A DNA stretch of 7,289 nt. Origin: Treponema sp. Its GTDB lineage: Bacteria > Spirochaetota > Spirochaetia > Treponematales > Breznakiellaceae. The notes under the pieces were generated by a model. It searched no databases, had not been told where the DNA came from, and saw only the letters and a list, made by a program, of their open reading frames with translations. Every line of letters starts with the position of its first letter. The stretch's first letter is position 1. Location of the stretch: contig JAISRW010000030.1 in the NCBI GenBank assembly GCA_031273405.1, forward strand, positions 1-7,289, in the 5' to 3' direction. The translations under genes and the position numbers were made by a program. Below are positions 5,970-7,289 of this stretch, piece after piece.

Positions 5970-6656
5970 TCATGACACTCTACCTTCCCCGGTTTGGTCA
6001 TCCCCGGATTCTTCCGCTTTTTTACGGACTATTCCCAGGTACTTATACAGGGTATATTTTGAAATGTTGAGAAATTTACACGCCTTGTCTCCGGAGCGGG
6101 TAATGAGAAAAAATCCCTTGCTGTCAAGAAACCGTATCACTTCTATTTTTTCGTCCTTGGTCATGTCGGCCGCGGGTTTATGGGCAATAAGTTCGCTTTC
6201 CTTGATAAAGTAATCAAACAGATCCTCCACCTTGTTGGAAAAGACTTCCTCAACTTCGTGAGATTCAGGGGGCATGGCGTGTTCCTTGATATATTCCTGG
6301 AAATCCATGAGCCTGGTTATATCCGTGTTGATGCAAAGGGAGCCGATAACCTTCCCTTCATCATCACGAAAGTAAAGCGTGGAAGATCGTAAAAGGCGGC
6401 CTTCCGCGGTGTGGTTAAAATAATTGTATATATCCCCGTTGGTACTGGGCGGATTGCGGAGCACTTCAAGCCCCAGATTGGTCCCGCCGTCACCGACCTT
6501 CCTGCCTGTAATCCAGTTGTTCTCAATGGCAATGATGGTGTGTTCATAATCTTTTGTGAGATCGTGGAGCACTATTTCAGAATCCCTGCCGAATTGGGCG
6601 GCCATCATCTGAACGAGACGTTTAAGATTGTTAAGCTCGTCACTGATGCGCTTCAT
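5970..6656 (-). CDS. YheO/DauR-like PAS-HTH transcriptional regulator
   Basis: 228 residues with an N-terminal YheO-type PAS domain (about 8-118) and a C-terminal HTH_22-type DNA-binding domain (about 166-212). Family marks are EIVLHDL (27-33), ITGRKVGDGGTNLGLEVL (49-66), the Gly-Ser-Leu-Cys-Ile-Asn strand (105-110), and DEKIEVIRFLDSKGFFLI followed by CKFLNISKYTLYKYLG, the helix-turn-helix. Members include DauR, the repressor of D-arginine utilisation in Pseudomonas; PAS domains of this kind are thought to sense small ligands. The ATG start at 6656 has AAGGA (plus 6661-6665) 4 nt upstream. It sits between a Rid gene (84-nt gap) and the PLP enzyme (55-nt gap), so it is probably the local regulator of D-amino acid catabolism. 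Whether it activates or represses, and its ligand, cannot be read from sequence. Confidence 0.88.
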   Translation of the reverse strand: MKRISDELNNLKRLVQMMAAQFGRDSEIVLHDLTKDYEHTIIAIENNWITGRKVGDGGTNLGLEVLRNPPSTNGDIYNYFNHTAEGRLLRSSTLYFRDDEGKVIGSLCINTDITRLMDFQEYIKEHAMPPESHEVEEVFSNKVEDLFDYFIKESELIAHKPAADMTKDEKIEVIRFLDSKGFFLITRSGDKACKFLNISKYTLYKYLGIVRKKAEESGDDQTGEGRVS

Positions 6657-6740
6657 ATTATCCTTCTGTTCCTATGTCTGCCACGGCGGAAGAGCCAGGC
6701 GGTGAAAATAACAACCTCAGGGCAGGCGTGGATACCACCT

Positions 6741-7208
6741 TCACGCTGTTTCTACCAGCAATTCTATCTCTACCGGAATATTGCCGGGCAGGGCGTTCAT
6801 GCCGACGGCGGAACGGGCGCAGCAGCCGGCTTCTGTCCCGAATATGTCTATGAGCAGTTGGCTCCCGCCGTTGGCTACCTGGGGATGATCGTAAAAGGTA
6901 TCGCTCCCGGCGACAAAGCAGAGCATTTTTACAATCCGCTTAACCTTGCCGAGATTCCCGGTCTTTGCCCGAAGGTTTGCCAGCAGATTGAGTATGCAAT
7001 AACGGGCGGCTTCCTGGCCTTGTTCTACCGTATATTCTATCCCCAGCTTGCCTTTAAACCGCTGTTCGCCGTTAAAAACAGGGCCGCACCCGGATAAATA
7101 AAGGAGATTGCCGCCGAATTCCTTGACCGGTTCATAGATGCCGCCCTTCGCGGGCGGATTGGGCATGGATAGGCCGTATTTTTTAAGAGCCTCTTCCAAG
7201 TTTATCAT
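6741..7208 (-). CDS. Rid-family (YjgF/YER057c/UK114) enamine/imine deaminase
   Basis: RidA-type proteins are trimers that hydrolyse reactive enamines and imines, such as 2-aminoacrylate released by PLP-dependent serine/threonine dehydratases, to keto acids and ammonia. The 155 residues include LLYLSGCGPV (35-44), the EQGQEAARYCILNLLANL helix (62-79) and the C-terminal block ARSAVGMNALP...VEIE. R132 and E147 align with the Arg105 and Glu120 active-site residues of E. coli RidA; the Cys107 position is Ala134 here. It is longer than canonical RidA (about 128 aa), with an extended N-terminus (LEEALKKYGL), so it belongs to a Rid subgroup rather than being the housekeeping protein. GGAGG (plus 7214-7218) lies 5 nt before ATG 7208. 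First of the minus-strand gene run and a natural partner of the downstream PLP enzyme. Its leader (7209-7289) shows no clear promoter. Confidence 0.92.
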   Translation of the reverse strand: MINLEEALKKYGLSMPNPPAKGGIYEPVKEFGGNLLYLSGCGPVFNGEQRFKGKLGIEYTVEQGQEAARYCILNLLANLRAKTGNLGKVKRIVKMLCFVAGSDTFYDHPQVANGGSQLLIDIFGTEAGCCARSAVGMNALPGNIPVEIELLVETA

Positions 7209-7289
7209 GTAAGCCTCCGCAAGAAGTCATCAACAAAGGCAAAGCCCCGCAAATTCCTGATGATTAATCGTAACACAAAATTTTAGTTT

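Noticed and set aside
6411..7097. Plus-strand open frame (228 codons) opposite the Rid and regulator genes
   Set aside because: It spans two well-supported minus-strand genes and their spacer and has no domain features.
7235..7260. GG-N10-GC arrangement upstream of the Rid gene as a sigma54 promoter
   Set aside because: The surrounding bases do not match the TGGCAC / TTGC consensus; only the dinucleotide spacing fits.
7262..7269. 8-bp palindrome GATTAATC upstream of the Rid gene as an operator for the YheO-like regulator
   Set aside because: Too short to be significant in AT-rich DNA, and no second copy was found near the other genes of the cluster.
1..7289. tRNA or rRNA genes, CRISPR arrays, insertion sequences
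   Set aside because: No cloverleaf, rRNA-like, repeat-spacer or transposase sequence was seen on either strand.

Overview
The window (7289 bp, fairly GC-rich coding DNA with AT-rich intergenic regions) carries seven genes. One is cut by the left edge. The content fits an anaerobic or fermentative bacterium: a Rex-type NADH/NAD+ sensor, sigma54-dependent control, and PLP-dependent amino acid catabolism. A loose, spirochaete-like lipobox in the HtrA protein and the general style suggest a spirochaete of the Treponema/Spirochaeta type. That taxonomic guess is inference only and held with low confidence.

Layout. (1) 1-1350, minus strand: a rex-serC operon. It is led by a textbook promoter (TTGACA, 17 bp, TATTTT) whose start region is covered by a 20-bp perfect palindrome matching the Rex operator, so autorepression is likely. 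The rex gene itself has an atypical DNA-binding wing. (2) 1351-1705: a 355-bp divergent intergenic region between rex and htrA. It holds a run of short inverted repeats (1376-1509), three copies of TGTGTAC (1513-1544), and an AT-rich promoter region for htrA. I cannot name this structured stretch. (3) 1706-3223, plus strand: an HtrA/DegP-type envelope serine protease with two PDZ domains, ending at a GC-rich hairpin (3330-3360) shared with the convergent gene. (4) 3361-7208, minus strand: four genes in one direction, in transcription order a Rid-family (YjgF/YER057c/UK114) imine deaminase, a YheO/DauR-like PAS-HTH regulator, a fold-III PLP enzyme of the D-threonine aldolase/D-serine dehydratase family, and an NtrC-class sigma54 response regulator with no histidine kinase in view.

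How they may work together. The three genes 7208 to 4796 make a coherent D-amino acid catabolic module. A fold-III PLP enzyme with a His-x-Cys metal site could dehydrate D-serine (or a related D-hydroxy amino acid) to an unstable enamine. The Rid protein would hydrolyse that enamine or imine to the keto acid, and the YheO/DauR-like protein would sense the substrate. The NtrC-type regulator downstream may be cotranscribed or separate. The rex-serC operon ties serine synthesis to redox state, so both ends of the window touch serine metabolism; this last link is speculative.
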